This document shows positions 25,512 through 33,701 of a stretch of DNA of 64,000 nucleotides, one piece after another. This DNA comes from an uncultured Bacteroidia bacterium (GTDB lineage: Bacteria > Bacteroidota > Bacteroidia > Bacteroidales > UBA932), in NCBI GenBank assembly GCA_902789395.1, contig CADANY010000008.1, positions 60,825 to 124,824 of the forward strand, read 5' to 3'. The position numbers and the translations under genes were made by a program. How positions within the stretch are numbered: position 1 is the first letter of the stretch; each line of letters begins with the position of its first letter. The notes beneath the pieces were generated by a model. The model ran no database searches, was not told the origin of the DNA, and saw only the letters and a program-made list of their open reading frames with translations.

Positions 25512-27326
25512 CTAGATACTTTCGATTTGCTTGGCCGTATTGTCAATCAAGGTATAGAACTGGTTGTACTGGACATCAGTACGGCCGGTTCCTTTCCGCA
25601 TCAAGGCCTTCAGATCCTCAAGGCGGGAGGCATAGATGTCGCGTGGGAAGAGGTTTTCCTTCGCGCAGATCGAAGCCGCCATGCCGACGACTTCGCCGAT
25701 CATGCCGCAGGTTCTCATGACCCGGGTCGAGCCTAAGGCGACATGCGTCACGCTGATGTTCCGCCCGGCCATGAAAAGGTTCCGGACATCCTTCGAATAG
25801 AAACAGCGGTAAGGGATCGGATAGGGATCGACCGGCGTCAGGTGACCGTCCGAAAGCCATTCATGACCGGGGAAGTTCCGGCTGTTTTCCGGTTTCGGGA
25901 AATGCTGGTCGATATTCCAGGAGAGACTGGCAGATGCATCCTCGTAAGGGATACGCTTCATGATATCCTGCTGACGGAGAACGAAATCGCCTTTGATGCG
26001 CCGGGACTCCCGTTTCCCAATGACATGGGAGACCCAGACCAAGTGCGTACATTCCCAGTCCTCCTTGGCGGAATAACGGTTCTTGCAATAGGAGAAGGTC
26101 GAATAGGCGACATACATGCCGTAATCCCGCATCTTTTCCGCCTCGGCGATCGGATCATAATGCATGCCGACCTCCCAGTACCAGTTTGCACGGTGGACCG
26201 GTTCGACGGTCAATTCTCCGAGTTCGAGACCCCAGTCCAGGCTGTCCGGGAAGGTGCAGGGAGTATTCCAGTCCTCGCAGTACCACTCGATCGATCCGCC
26301 CATATGCAGGTCGTCAGCGACTTCGGGAGCCAGGCTTTCTCCATACTCGCTCCGGGCCTCGCGGCCGGACATGGTCTCCGCTCCGGCCATGACGGCGAGC
26401 GAAGCATCCCCCGTACAGTCGGAGAAGAACCGACCTGAAACCCGGATCCGATTCTGACGGGTCGCTTCGACTGCCGTAACGGAAACGATCCGGTCTCCGT
26501 CCATCTCCGCTTCCGTCACACAGTAGCCGAGGAAAAGCGTAATGTTCTTTTCCGCCAGAAGGACCCGCATCTTTCGGTCATCTTCATAATTATGGGCCCC
26601 ACGGGCATTTCCGCCGCGCTCAGGTCCGATCTCGTTCAAGATATACCCCAGCGATCCGTACGGAGGCAGGTTGATCCGGCCGCCGAGACCGACCCGGACT
26701 TCGGAAGAATTGTTCCCGCCGAGAACATAGCGGTCCTGAATCAGGGCGACACGGGCGCCGAGACGGGCAGCCGAAAGGGCCGCACACTCGCCGGCAATTC
26801 CTCCGCCTACGACGACAAAGTCGAAAGAGCCCTTGTCCTCAACGGGTTCAGGGCCGAGAAGACGTTCACGAAGCGCCTTGTAATCCGCTTCCGGAACTTC
26901 TTCGGTTCGGGTCAGGAGGATTGCATCGCAACGGCCGTCGAATCCTGTCAGGTCGTGGAGAGCAGCGGTATGGGTGCCCTTTTCGAAATGCCGGACGGAG
27001 CCTTTCTGCCAGTACCAGGCATCGGTTTCCCCCGTGCCGAAAGTCTCCGCATCGGCGACTCCGTCGAGAACGACGCTGAAAATACCCGGCGTCGGTCCGT
27101 CAGACCACGGGCGGGTCCAGTTTTTCGTCCGGACCCAGAGGGTATAATCCCCTTCACCGGGGATCTCGAAGGACGTCACCGCATCCTTCCCGAGCGGTGT
27201 GCCGAGTCCGTGGGCCATCAGATAGCTGGAGCCCATTTGAAGGATAAACTGTTGTTCTACGGTCCATTCTCCCCTGTCTTCGAACCTTGTCGCAAGAAGC
27301 AGGACACTGTTTTCTCTTGTAATCAT
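25512..27326 (-). CDS. FAD-dependent oxidoreductase with N-terminal beta-sandwich domain (copy 1)
   Basis: 604 residues, no signal peptide. Residues about 1-150 form a carbohydrate-binding/golvesin-like beta-sandwich (YTLWVRTKNW; LHDLTGFDGRCDAILLTR). The FAD_oxidored (pfam12831-type) domain starts at about 168 with GGGIAGE (174-180), followed by GGNNSSEVRVGLGGR. DCTGDA binds the cofactor pyrophosphate region, and TRVMRTCGMIGEVVG is the C-terminal FAD motif. Paralogue of the gene directly upstream and of the exported protein at 43952-45883. It ends 2 nt before the symporter start. Reaction not known for this subfamily; oxidation of a sugar or polyol is the likeliest reading. Confidence 0.88.
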   Translation of the reverse strand: MITRENSVLLLATRFEDRGEWTVEQQFILQMGSSYLMAHGLGTPLGKDAVTSFEIPGEGDYTLWVRTKNWTRPWSDGPTPGIFSVVLDGVADAETFGTGETDAWYWQKGSVRHFEKGTHTAALHDLTGFDGRCDAILLTRTEEVPEADYKALRERLLGPEPVEDKGSFDFVVVGGGIAGECAALSAARLGARVALIQDRYVLGGNNSSEVRVGLGGRINLPPYGSLGYILNEIGPERGGNARGAHNYEDDRKMRVLLAEKNITLFLGYCVTEAEMDGDRIVSVTAVEATRQNRIRVSGRFFSDCTGDASLAVMAGAETMSGREARSEYGESLAPEVADDLHMGGSIEWYCEDWNTPCTFPDSLDWGLELGELTVEPVHRANWYWEVGMHYDPIAEAEKMRDYGMYVAYSTFSYCKNRYSAKEDWECTHLVWVSHVIGKRESRRIKGDFVLRQQDIMKRIPYEDASASLSWNIDQHFPKPENSRNFPGHEWLSDGHLTPVDPYPIPYRCFYSKDVRNLFMAGRNISVTHVALGSTRVMRTCGMIGEVVGMAASICAKENLFPRDIYASRLEDLKALMRKGTGRTDVQYNQFYTLIDNTAKQIESI

Positions 27327-27327
27327 A

Positions 27328-29172
27328 TTATCTGTCCTCCGCTTGATGGCCGACCCGGTCGACCTGATGATAGAATTGGGTATAAGGAAGGTCGGTCCGG
27401 CCTGTTCCCTTCCGCATCAACGCCTTCAGATCCTCGAAATAATCCGTATAAATGTCCCGTGGGAGCACGCCCCGTTTCGAGCAGACCGAAGCCGCCATGC
27501 CGACGACCTCGCCCATCATGCCGCAGGTGCGCATGACGCGGATGGACCCGAAGGCGACATGCGTGACGCTGATGTCACGCCCGGCCATGAAAAGGTTCGG
27601 GACATCCTTCGAATAGAAACAACGGTACGGGATCGGATACGGATCGATCGGGGTCAGGCGTCCGACCGAGATCCATGTCGCGCCCGGATAGCGCTCGGCG
27701 TTCTCGTCCATCGGATAGTGCTGGTCGATCCGCCAGGTCGTCGTACAGGTTGCGTCCTCGTGGGGGATATGCCGGATCAGGTCATTTTCCGTCATGACAT
27801 AATCGCCGATAATCCGCCGGGATTCGCGCTTTCCGGCCACATGGGAGACCCAGACCAGGTGCGTGCAGAGCCAGTCCTCTTTGGCTGAGTACCGGTTCTT
27901 GCAATAAGAGAAGGTCGAATAGGCGACGTACATGCCGTAATCGCGCACTTTCTCAGCATCCTCGACCTGATCGTCATCCATACCGACTTCCCAGTACCAG
28001 TTCGCGCGGTGGACCGGCTCAACCGTAATTTCATCGAGGGAGAGCCCCCAGTCGATGGCATCGGGGAAGTCGCATGGGGTATTCCAATCCTCGCAGTACC
28101 ACTGCAGGGACGCGCCCATCGTATAGCCATCGGCCTTTTCCGGAGCAATCTTTTCGTTGTACTCGCTCCGTGCCTCCCGTCCCATCCGGGTTTCCGCTCC
28201 GGCCATGACCGCAAGGTAAGCGTCTCCCGTACAGTCCGCGAACGTATAGCCGCTCAGGCAGATCCGCTCCTGGGTCGTTGCTTCGACAGCCGTAACCGAA
28301 GCAATCTTTCCTTCTTCCATCCGGGCGTCCGTGACGGTATAACCGAGGAAGAGGCTGATATTCTTTTCCGCCTTGACAACGTCCATCTTTTTCCAGTCCA
28401 TGTAATGGTGCGCCCCGCGGGCGTTTCCGATATGTTCCGGACCGATTTCATTGATCAGGTAGCCGAGGGAGGGATAGGGATCGACATTGATCCGCCCGCC
28501 GAGGCCGACACGGACTTCGGAAGAATTGTTACCTCCGAGGATATAACGGTCCTGGATGAGAGCGACCTTGAGGCCTCGGCGGGCCGAAGCGAGCGCCGCA
28601 CAGATACCGGAGATACCGCCGCCGACGACAACAAAATCGAAATGGCCCTTATCCACAGGTTTTTCCTCACCGAGAACCGCCCGGCGGAGAGACCTGTATT
28701 GCTCAAGGGTATCTCCCGGAACCTCATCATCGCGGGTCAGAAGAAGGGCATCACAACGGCCGTCAAAGCCCGTCAGATCGTGGAGAGCGGCTTCATGGGT
28801 CCCTTTCCGGAAGAAATATGTTCCCCCTCTCTGCCAGCACCAGTGCGGGGTAATCTGCCCGGTCGATGCACTCAGGCCCGTACCGAAGGATTCCTCATCC
28901 GCCTTTCCGTCGAGAAGGACCTGGAAACGGCCGGGCGTCTGCGCCTCCGACCACCAGCGTGTCCAATTCTTCGTCCGGACATAGAGGGTATAATTTCCGT
29001 CCTCCGGAACCTCAAAGGTCGTCCGGGCATCTCTCTCAAGCGGGGTTCCGATCCCGTGTGCCATCAGGTAACTGGAGCCCATCTGGATGACGAATTGCTG
29101 CTCTACGGTCCAGTCCCCCAAATCTTTGAACCGGGTTGCGAGGAGCATTAGGGAATTCGAATGATCAATCAT
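27328..29172 (-). CDS. FAD-dependent oxidoreductase with N-terminal beta-sandwich domain (copy 2)
   Basis: 614 residues, colinear with the next gene downstream over the whole length: beta-sandwich about 1-155 (YTLYVRTKNW, LHDLTGFDGRCDALLLTRD), FAD motif GGGISG at 184-189, GGNNSSEVRVGLGGR, CTGDAYLAVMAG and VAGKRESRRIIGDYV. No signal peptide. The stop and the following ATG are separated by one base, so the two products are made together and could form a heteromer. An insertion near residues 100-110 (SASTGQITPH) distinguishes it from copy 1. Starts 24 nt after the MBOAT gene. Confidence 0.88.
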   Translation of the reverse strand: MIDHSNSLMLLATRFKDLGDWTVEQQFVIQMGSSYLMAHGIGTPLERDARTTFEVPEDGNYTLYVRTKNWTRWWSEAQTPGRFQVLLDGKADEESFGTGLSASTGQITPHWCWQRGGTYFFRKGTHEAALHDLTGFDGRCDALLLTRDDEVPGDTLEQYRSLRRAVLGEEKPVDKGHFDFVVVGGGISGICAALASARRGLKVALIQDRYILGGNNSSEVRVGLGGRINVDPYPSLGYLINEIGPEHIGNARGAHHYMDWKKMDVVKAEKNISLFLGYTVTDARMEEGKIASVTAVEATTQERICLSGYTFADCTGDAYLAVMAGAETRMGREARSEYNEKIAPEKADGYTMGASLQWYCEDWNTPCDFPDAIDWGLSLDEITVEPVHRANWYWEVGMDDDQVEDAEKVRDYGMYVAYSTFSYCKNRYSAKEDWLCTHLVWVSHVAGKRESRRIIGDYVMTENDLIRHIPHEDATCTTTWRIDQHYPMDENAERYPGATWISVGRLTPIDPYPIPYRCFYSKDVPNLFMAGRDISVTHVAFGSIRVMRTCGMMGEVVGMAASVCSKRGVLPRDIYTDYFEDLKALMRKGTGRTDLPYTQFYHQVDRVGHQAEDR

Positions 29173-29196
29173 GATTCGTATGGATTAATGGAAGAA

Positions 29197-31068
29197 TCAG
29201 AACTGGAAATAAATGAAACTCTGCAGGTCTGCGGTAATGAACTGATAGAAAAAGACAATAATCGCAAATACGGCAAGAACCATCAGGACAAGGGGCAGAC
29301 GGGCGAAAGCAATCCGGTAACGCCGTTTGAAACGCTCCGGAAGCCAATGGATAATCATTCCGAGGACAAAGAGAATCAGAACCGGGGCGTGCTGTACGAC
29401 CATATCCGGAATCAGCGAAAGATCCCAGGAAGAACCGATTTGATGGACCATGTTCCGGGCCGTATTCCATGCCGTCTCATTCGCCTCTGCCGGATCGAGA
29501 TTGGAACCGCTCCGGAAGAAAAGACGGGTAAAGGTAATAAAGACAAAGGTCTGGAAAACGGCCCATGCCGTCGCGACGGGTCCATCCGGCGCATCGGCGG
29601 CCTTCGGATGGAAATGATTCGCAATCAATGCTATACCCGCACCGAACCAGGTAATCAGCGCCCAGACGAAAAACAGGTTCCAGACCGGTGCCGGGGCATA
29701 GATACGAAGCAGCCAAAGGCCGAGGACTACGGCAGAGATGACCGCATACCGGCTCACCGGATTCCATTTCTTCCAGAACTTGTAGATAATCATGCCGATC
29801 CCGTTCAGCCCGCCCCAGATCACGAAATTCCAGCTGGCTCCATGCCAGAGGCCTCCGAGAAGCATCGTATTGAGCGAATTGATATTCGTCGTGATTTTCT
29901 TCCGCGCATCCGGTTTGAAGAGATAGAAACCTCCGACAACGGCGAAAATAAGCAGAGCCGCGAAACCGACCCAGATACTTCCGGAGAGGAACACGGCGAC
30001 AAGGGCGAAACCGACGATGCAGATCCATGTACCCGGTGTCGCATTCCGGTTACCGCCGAGCGGGATGTAGACATAATCCTTCAGCCAGTTGGAAAGGGTC
30101 ATGTGCCAGCGTTTCCAGAAAGCGCCTGCATTCTTGGCCTTATACGGGGAGTTGAAGTTTTTGGGCAGATAAAAGCCCATCAGCATCGCGACTCCCGTTG
30201 CGATATCCGTATATCCGGAAAAGTCCGCATAGACCTGAAGGGAATAGCAGAAAAGGGCTGACAGATTCTCAAATCCGCTGTACATCAACGGATTTTCAAA
30301 AACGCGGTCACAGAGGTTGACTGCGATATAATCACTCAGGACCAGTTTCTTGACCATGCCGTTCATGATCCAGAAAATGGCCATCCCGAACCAGCGGCGG
30401 CTCAGGTTATAGGGCTTGTGGAGCTGCGGGATGAATTCCGAAGCCCGGACGATCGGTCCGGCGACCAGCTGCGGGAAAAAACTCAGATAGAAGCCGAAAT
30501 CCAGGAAATTGCCGACCGGAGAGATCCGGCCGCGCCGGGCATCGACGATATAACTGATTGCCTGGAAAGTAAAGAACGAGATGCCGACCGGAAGGAAAAT
30601 GCTGTCGACCCGGAAAACTTCCGATCCGGCCATGATATTCCCCAAGGCGGCAAACACGTCGTAGACGGCAAAAGAAGTCCCGAACAGATTATTGACCAGA
30701 TCCGTCAGGAAGTAGGCATACTTGAAATAGATCAGCGTAGAAAGGTCGACCGCCACGCTGAGAATCATCACCGCCTTTTTCGCTTGGTCCGTTTTTCTCG
30801 TATGCAGCCATTTGGCTGCAAAGAAATTATAAATAACGACAAAAAGCAGCAGAATCAGGAACAGGCCGCTCGTCTTATAATAGAAAAAAAGACTGACGGC
30901 AAACAGGTAGGCGTTCCGAAGGAGGATCTTGCTGTGGAAAAGGCTGAAAAAGGCAAATACGAGGGCAAAGAAAGCCCAGAAATAGAACTGGGTGAAAAGG
31001 AGAGGATGGGCCTGATCGAAAGAGAACAGACTGACAAGAAAATCCTGTATGATGCCCCAGACCGTCAT
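29197..31068 (-). CDS. MBOAT family O-acyltransferase (AlgI/PatA-like)
   Basis: 623 residues, about 12 transmembrane helices. Membrane-bound O-acyltransferase that moves acetyl or acyl groups across the membrane for transfer to a surface glycan. Visible: FFPQLVAGPIVRASEFIPQL, YADFSGYTDIATGVAMLMGF, FWKRWHMTLSNWLKDYVYIPLGGNR (shortened here to its key parts FWKRWH and YIPLGG), and the active-site His in LGGLWHGASWNF. Overlaps the upstream SGNH gene by 4 nt. Longer than AlgI (about 520) because of extra helices at the C-terminus. Confidence 0.92.
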   Translation of the reverse strand: MTVWGIIQDFLVSLFSFDQAHPLLFTQFYFWAFFALVFAFFSLFHSKILLRNAYLFAVSLFFYYKTSGLFLILLLFVVIYNFFAAKWLHTRKTDQAKKAVMILSVAVDLSTLIYFKYAYFLTDLVNNLFGTSFAVYDVFAALGNIMAGSEVFRVDSIFLPVGISFFTFQAISYIVDARRGRISPVGNFLDFGFYLSFFPQLVAGPIVRASEFIPQLHKPYNLSRRWFGMAIFWIMNGMVKKLVLSDYIAVNLCDRVFENPLMYSGFENLSALFCYSLQVYADFSGYTDIATGVAMLMGFYLPKNFNSPYKAKNAGAFWKRWHMTLSNWLKDYVYIPLGGNRNATPGTWICIVGFALVAVFLSGSIWVGFAALLIFAVVGGFYLFKPDARKKITTNINSLNTMLLGGLWHGASWNFVIWGGLNGIGMIIYKFWKKWNPVSRYAVISAVVLGLWLLRIYAPAPVWNLFFVWALITWFGAGIALIANHFHPKAADAPDGPVATAWAVFQTFVFITFTRLFFRSGSNLDPAEANETAWNTARNMVHQIGSSWDLSLIPDMVVQHAPVLILFVLGMIIHWLPERFKRRYRIAFARLPLVLMVLAVFAIIVFFYQFITADLQSFIYFQF

Positions 31069-32267
31069 CGATTCCTCCGCCGTGCGTCCATGATCGCATT
31101 AAACAAAAGATCCCCGAGCAGGTCGTATCCGGCCGGTGTGAAATGGACCCGGTCCCCTCTCATCAGGCCGGCGCCCTCCCAGGAAACGGACGAACCGGCC
31201 CCGCCCATAATGTCAAAGAGGTCCCAGAATGCAGCGTTATTCTCAACGGCAAGACGAGCAAAGGCCATTTCTGCGGACTCTCCATGGCGGTTCGGAAGCC
31301 GGTTCCGGAAACTGTCGTTGTTGCTTGTAAAGAGAATGGCGCAGTGGGGGTTGACCGAGCGGACCTCGGCGATCAGTTTGTTGTAATTCCGAATAAAACG
31401 GTCCTGCTCGAAATCGGTCCCCTGGACATCATTGATACCCACGGAGAAGATGACCAGATCCGGCTGGATCAGTTTCAGATCCCTCCCGAAATCCTTGCAG
31501 GAAACCCAGGACTTCGTCGAAGCTCCATTGACACCGGCTTCGGATAGTGTAATTCCCCCGCCGGGACGGTCCAGATAGATTCCGGTCAGCGTGAACTGTC
31601 CCGGAAAGCCCCGGAAAGCCACCCGGACATAATCTGTAAAATGCGGAAGGTCGAAATGATAGCCATATTTTGAGGGTTTTCCTTCCAACGTGTCGCGGTC
31701 CATCAGTACGACCGGTCTGGCGGACCCGGATCCAAGGATCTCGACACTTCTGAACATAAACCGGGGCGCCCATTCGCGCGGATTCCGCTCCGCTGTGTCG
31801 ATCAAAAGGGTTGCCGTCGAATCCGTTGTCGAAACACTCATTCCCGTCACCCCGAGCGGAATCTTCTCATTCGGTTTGACGCAGCGGGAAAAGGTCCATT
31901 CCCCGGTACATTCGGACGTATAGCCCGATGGCGTATTGGTCCCGGCGGCAGCGAAAGGAAACACCATTCCGCGCCCCCCGTCCATTCCATACCGCATCGT
32001 CATGAAATTGCGGCGCAGCTGCTGGGTCCAGGCCCCTCCCTGGACATGGGATCCTCCGACGTGTAGGATCCGGACAGAGGTGTTTCCATAGACGGAAAGC
32101 GTATCAAGTTTGCGGAGGAACAGGTCGAAATCAGGACTTTTCCCTGACGGATACTGAATCCGGTTGCGGTCGAACCGTGCGAATCCGTAATAAGGGATCC
32201 GCCGGTGCTGCGCCGACGCGGTCATTGTCAGTAAAACCGTCAGTATCAGAATCAGTCCCTTTCTCAT
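31065..32267 (-). CDS. SGNH/GDSL hydrolase-fold protein (acetylation partner)
   Basis: 400 residues with a signal peptide (MRKGLILILTVLLTMTASA). Block I reads ILHVGGSHVQGG with the Ser in GSH rather than GDS; block III is VIFSVGINDVQG, and the terminal Asp/His block is DRVHFTPAGYDLLG. Residues about 140-240 form an inserted beta domain. Paired with a second SGNH protein upstream and MBOAT downstream, all with 4-nt overlaps, as in AlgJ/AlgX or PatB systems where the SGNH protein completes acyl transfer in the periplasm. Confidence 0.88.
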   Translation of the reverse strand: MRKGLILILTVLLTMTASAQHRRIPYYGFARFDRNRIQYPSGKSPDFDLFLRKLDTLSVYGNTSVRILHVGGSHVQGGAWTQQLRRNFMTMRYGMDGGRGMVFPFAAAGTNTPSGYTSECTGEWTFSRCVKPNEKIPLGVTGMSVSTTDSTATLLIDTAERNPREWAPRFMFRSVEILGSGSARPVVLMDRDTLEGKPSKYGYHFDLPHFTDYVRVAFRGFPGQFTLTGIYLDRPGGGITLSEAGVNGASTKSWVSCKDFGRDLKLIQPDLVIFSVGINDVQGTDFEQDRFIRNYNKLIAEVRSVNPHCAILFTSNNDSFRNRLPNRHGESAEMAFARLAVENNAAFWDLFDIMGGAGSSVSWEGAGLMRGDRVHFTPAGYDLLGDLLFNAIMDARRRNR

Positions 32268-33700
32268 TTCTGCATAAATTGTCTTACATCCGCCTCCGGA
32301 AGGGTTTTGCGGAGATTATAGAAATCATAATAAATCAGGAAAGACTTCGATAAAGCCTCCCCCACCACTTTCGCTCCGGCCGAGGTGAAATGGATATAAT
32401 CCGCCCCGGCATAAGCCGGACTGTGCTTGACCCAGCGGACCATCGAGTTTTCTCCTCCCATGACCCCGTACAAGTCCCAGAAAGCAGCTCCGTTTTCAAG
32501 TGAGGTACGTTTGAGGCCCTCAACCAGTTGCGGAAGACGGGGCCAGGTAACGATACGGCCGCCGACGGACTTGCCCATATCGGATGGACCGATGAACAGG
32601 ATTCTCGCTTTCGGTGCGACCTCATGGAAATACTGGATCTGCAGGGCAATCTTCTCCAGATAATCATTCAGGGCGTGCTCGCTCCCTGCGACAGGCATGA
32701 AATTGCCCCCGAACTGAAGGATAATCAGACGCGTTCCGTCAATCGCGAAGGAGCGTTTCATCATGTCCTTGTCAATACGGGTAAAAATAGTTCCCGAGCA
32801 GCCTCGAAGCGGAATATTATCAACGGCAACACCCCCGTTTCCATCTGCCATGACTCCATAAATCTCTGCAGATCCGGAAAGGGTCAGGGATGCTTTCGTG
32901 ACCGGGCGCGGCAGCGTCCATGTCAGCAGGACCGCCCCAAGAGTGTCTTTCTGAAGGACAGTGGGCTCCGGCCGGATTGTATCAGAAACTAATTTTGCAG
33001 AGAAACCTTCGCTGTTACGGCCGACCAGCAGGGAGACCCGGCTAAAGGATTTCGTCCGCTCATAGGCGGTCTTCGATGTCGTGGAACGCAGACTGATCGT
33101 TCCCCCTCCCGAAAGCGAGGTCAACTGGGCCATCACGCCGTAGCGTCTGTGCGGCGCCCGTACGGTCGTTGTGTCCCCGTACATGGTATAGTGGATCATC
33201 CCGCCGGAGGCACTCCGGAGGATGCTTGCCGAAGGAACGTTGGACAGGGCAGGGAACATTCCGGTCCCTATTCCTCCAAAACGGGACTGGAGGGCATCCC
33301 GCAGATCGGAAGAAATCCGGTCCATCTCAATCTGGGAATCCCCGTAATGAGCAACGCGGAGGGTTGTCCCAACCCTCCGGGCCCGCTCGAATTCAGAGAA
33401 AATTCCGTCAAAGAACGTATAATCGTCACCGGGAAGATAGATCCGGTTCGGGTTATCGAGAAAGAAGTCCCGGTAGAAGGAAAGGGTATCTTCCTTCATC
33501 ACGAAACTCTCATCAACCGCACCCAGGACAGCGTCCACATCGACTTTCTCTTCATTCGCATCCGCAATCATTCCCTCCAGGGAGGCAAAACGGACGGACT
33601 TCCCGAATACGGGAATGCCGCCTGAGGGCCAAACCACCCAGGCGACACCCATCAGGGCAAATACCCCTGCAATAAAAGAAAGGACCTGTCCCGGTTTCAT
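32264..33700 (-). CDS. Membrane-anchored SGNH hydrolase-fold protein
   Basis: 478 residues. N-terminal helix (VLSFIAGVFALMGVAWVVW, about 4-22) without a clear cleavage site suggests a membrane anchor. Block I VAHYGDSQIEMD contains the GDS Ser, ILQFGGN supplies the Asn block, ILFIGPSDMG is present, and the Asp/His block is DYIHFTSAGAKVVG. Related to the next gene over the SGNH core. Located 1 nt after hppA and overlapping the following gene by 4 nt. Probable partner of the MBOAT protein in O-acylation or deacylation of an envelope polymer. Confidence 0.86.
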   Translation of the reverse strand: MKPGQVLSFIAGVFALMGVAWVVWPSGGIPVFGKSVRFASLEGMIADANEEKVDVDAVLGAVDESFVMKEDTLSFYRDFFLDNPNRIYLPGDDYTFFDGIFSEFERARRVGTTLRVAHYGDSQIEMDRISSDLRDALQSRFGGIGTGMFPALSNVPSASILRSASGGMIHYTMYGDTTTVRAPHRRYGVMAQLTSLSGGGTISLRSTTSKTAYERTKSFSRVSLLVGRNSEGFSAKLVSDTIRPEPTVLQKDTLGAVLLTWTLPRPVTKASLTLSGSAEIYGVMADGNGGVAVDNIPLRGCSGTIFTRIDKDMMKRSFAIDGTRLIILQFGGNFMPVAGSEHALNDYLEKIALQIQYFHEVAPKARILFIGPSDMGKSVGGRIVTWPRLPQLVEGLKRTSLENGAAFWDLYGVMGGENSMVRWVKHSPAYAGADYIHFTSAGAKVVGEALSKSFLIYYDFYNLRKTLPEADVRQFMQK

Positions 33701-33701
33701 C

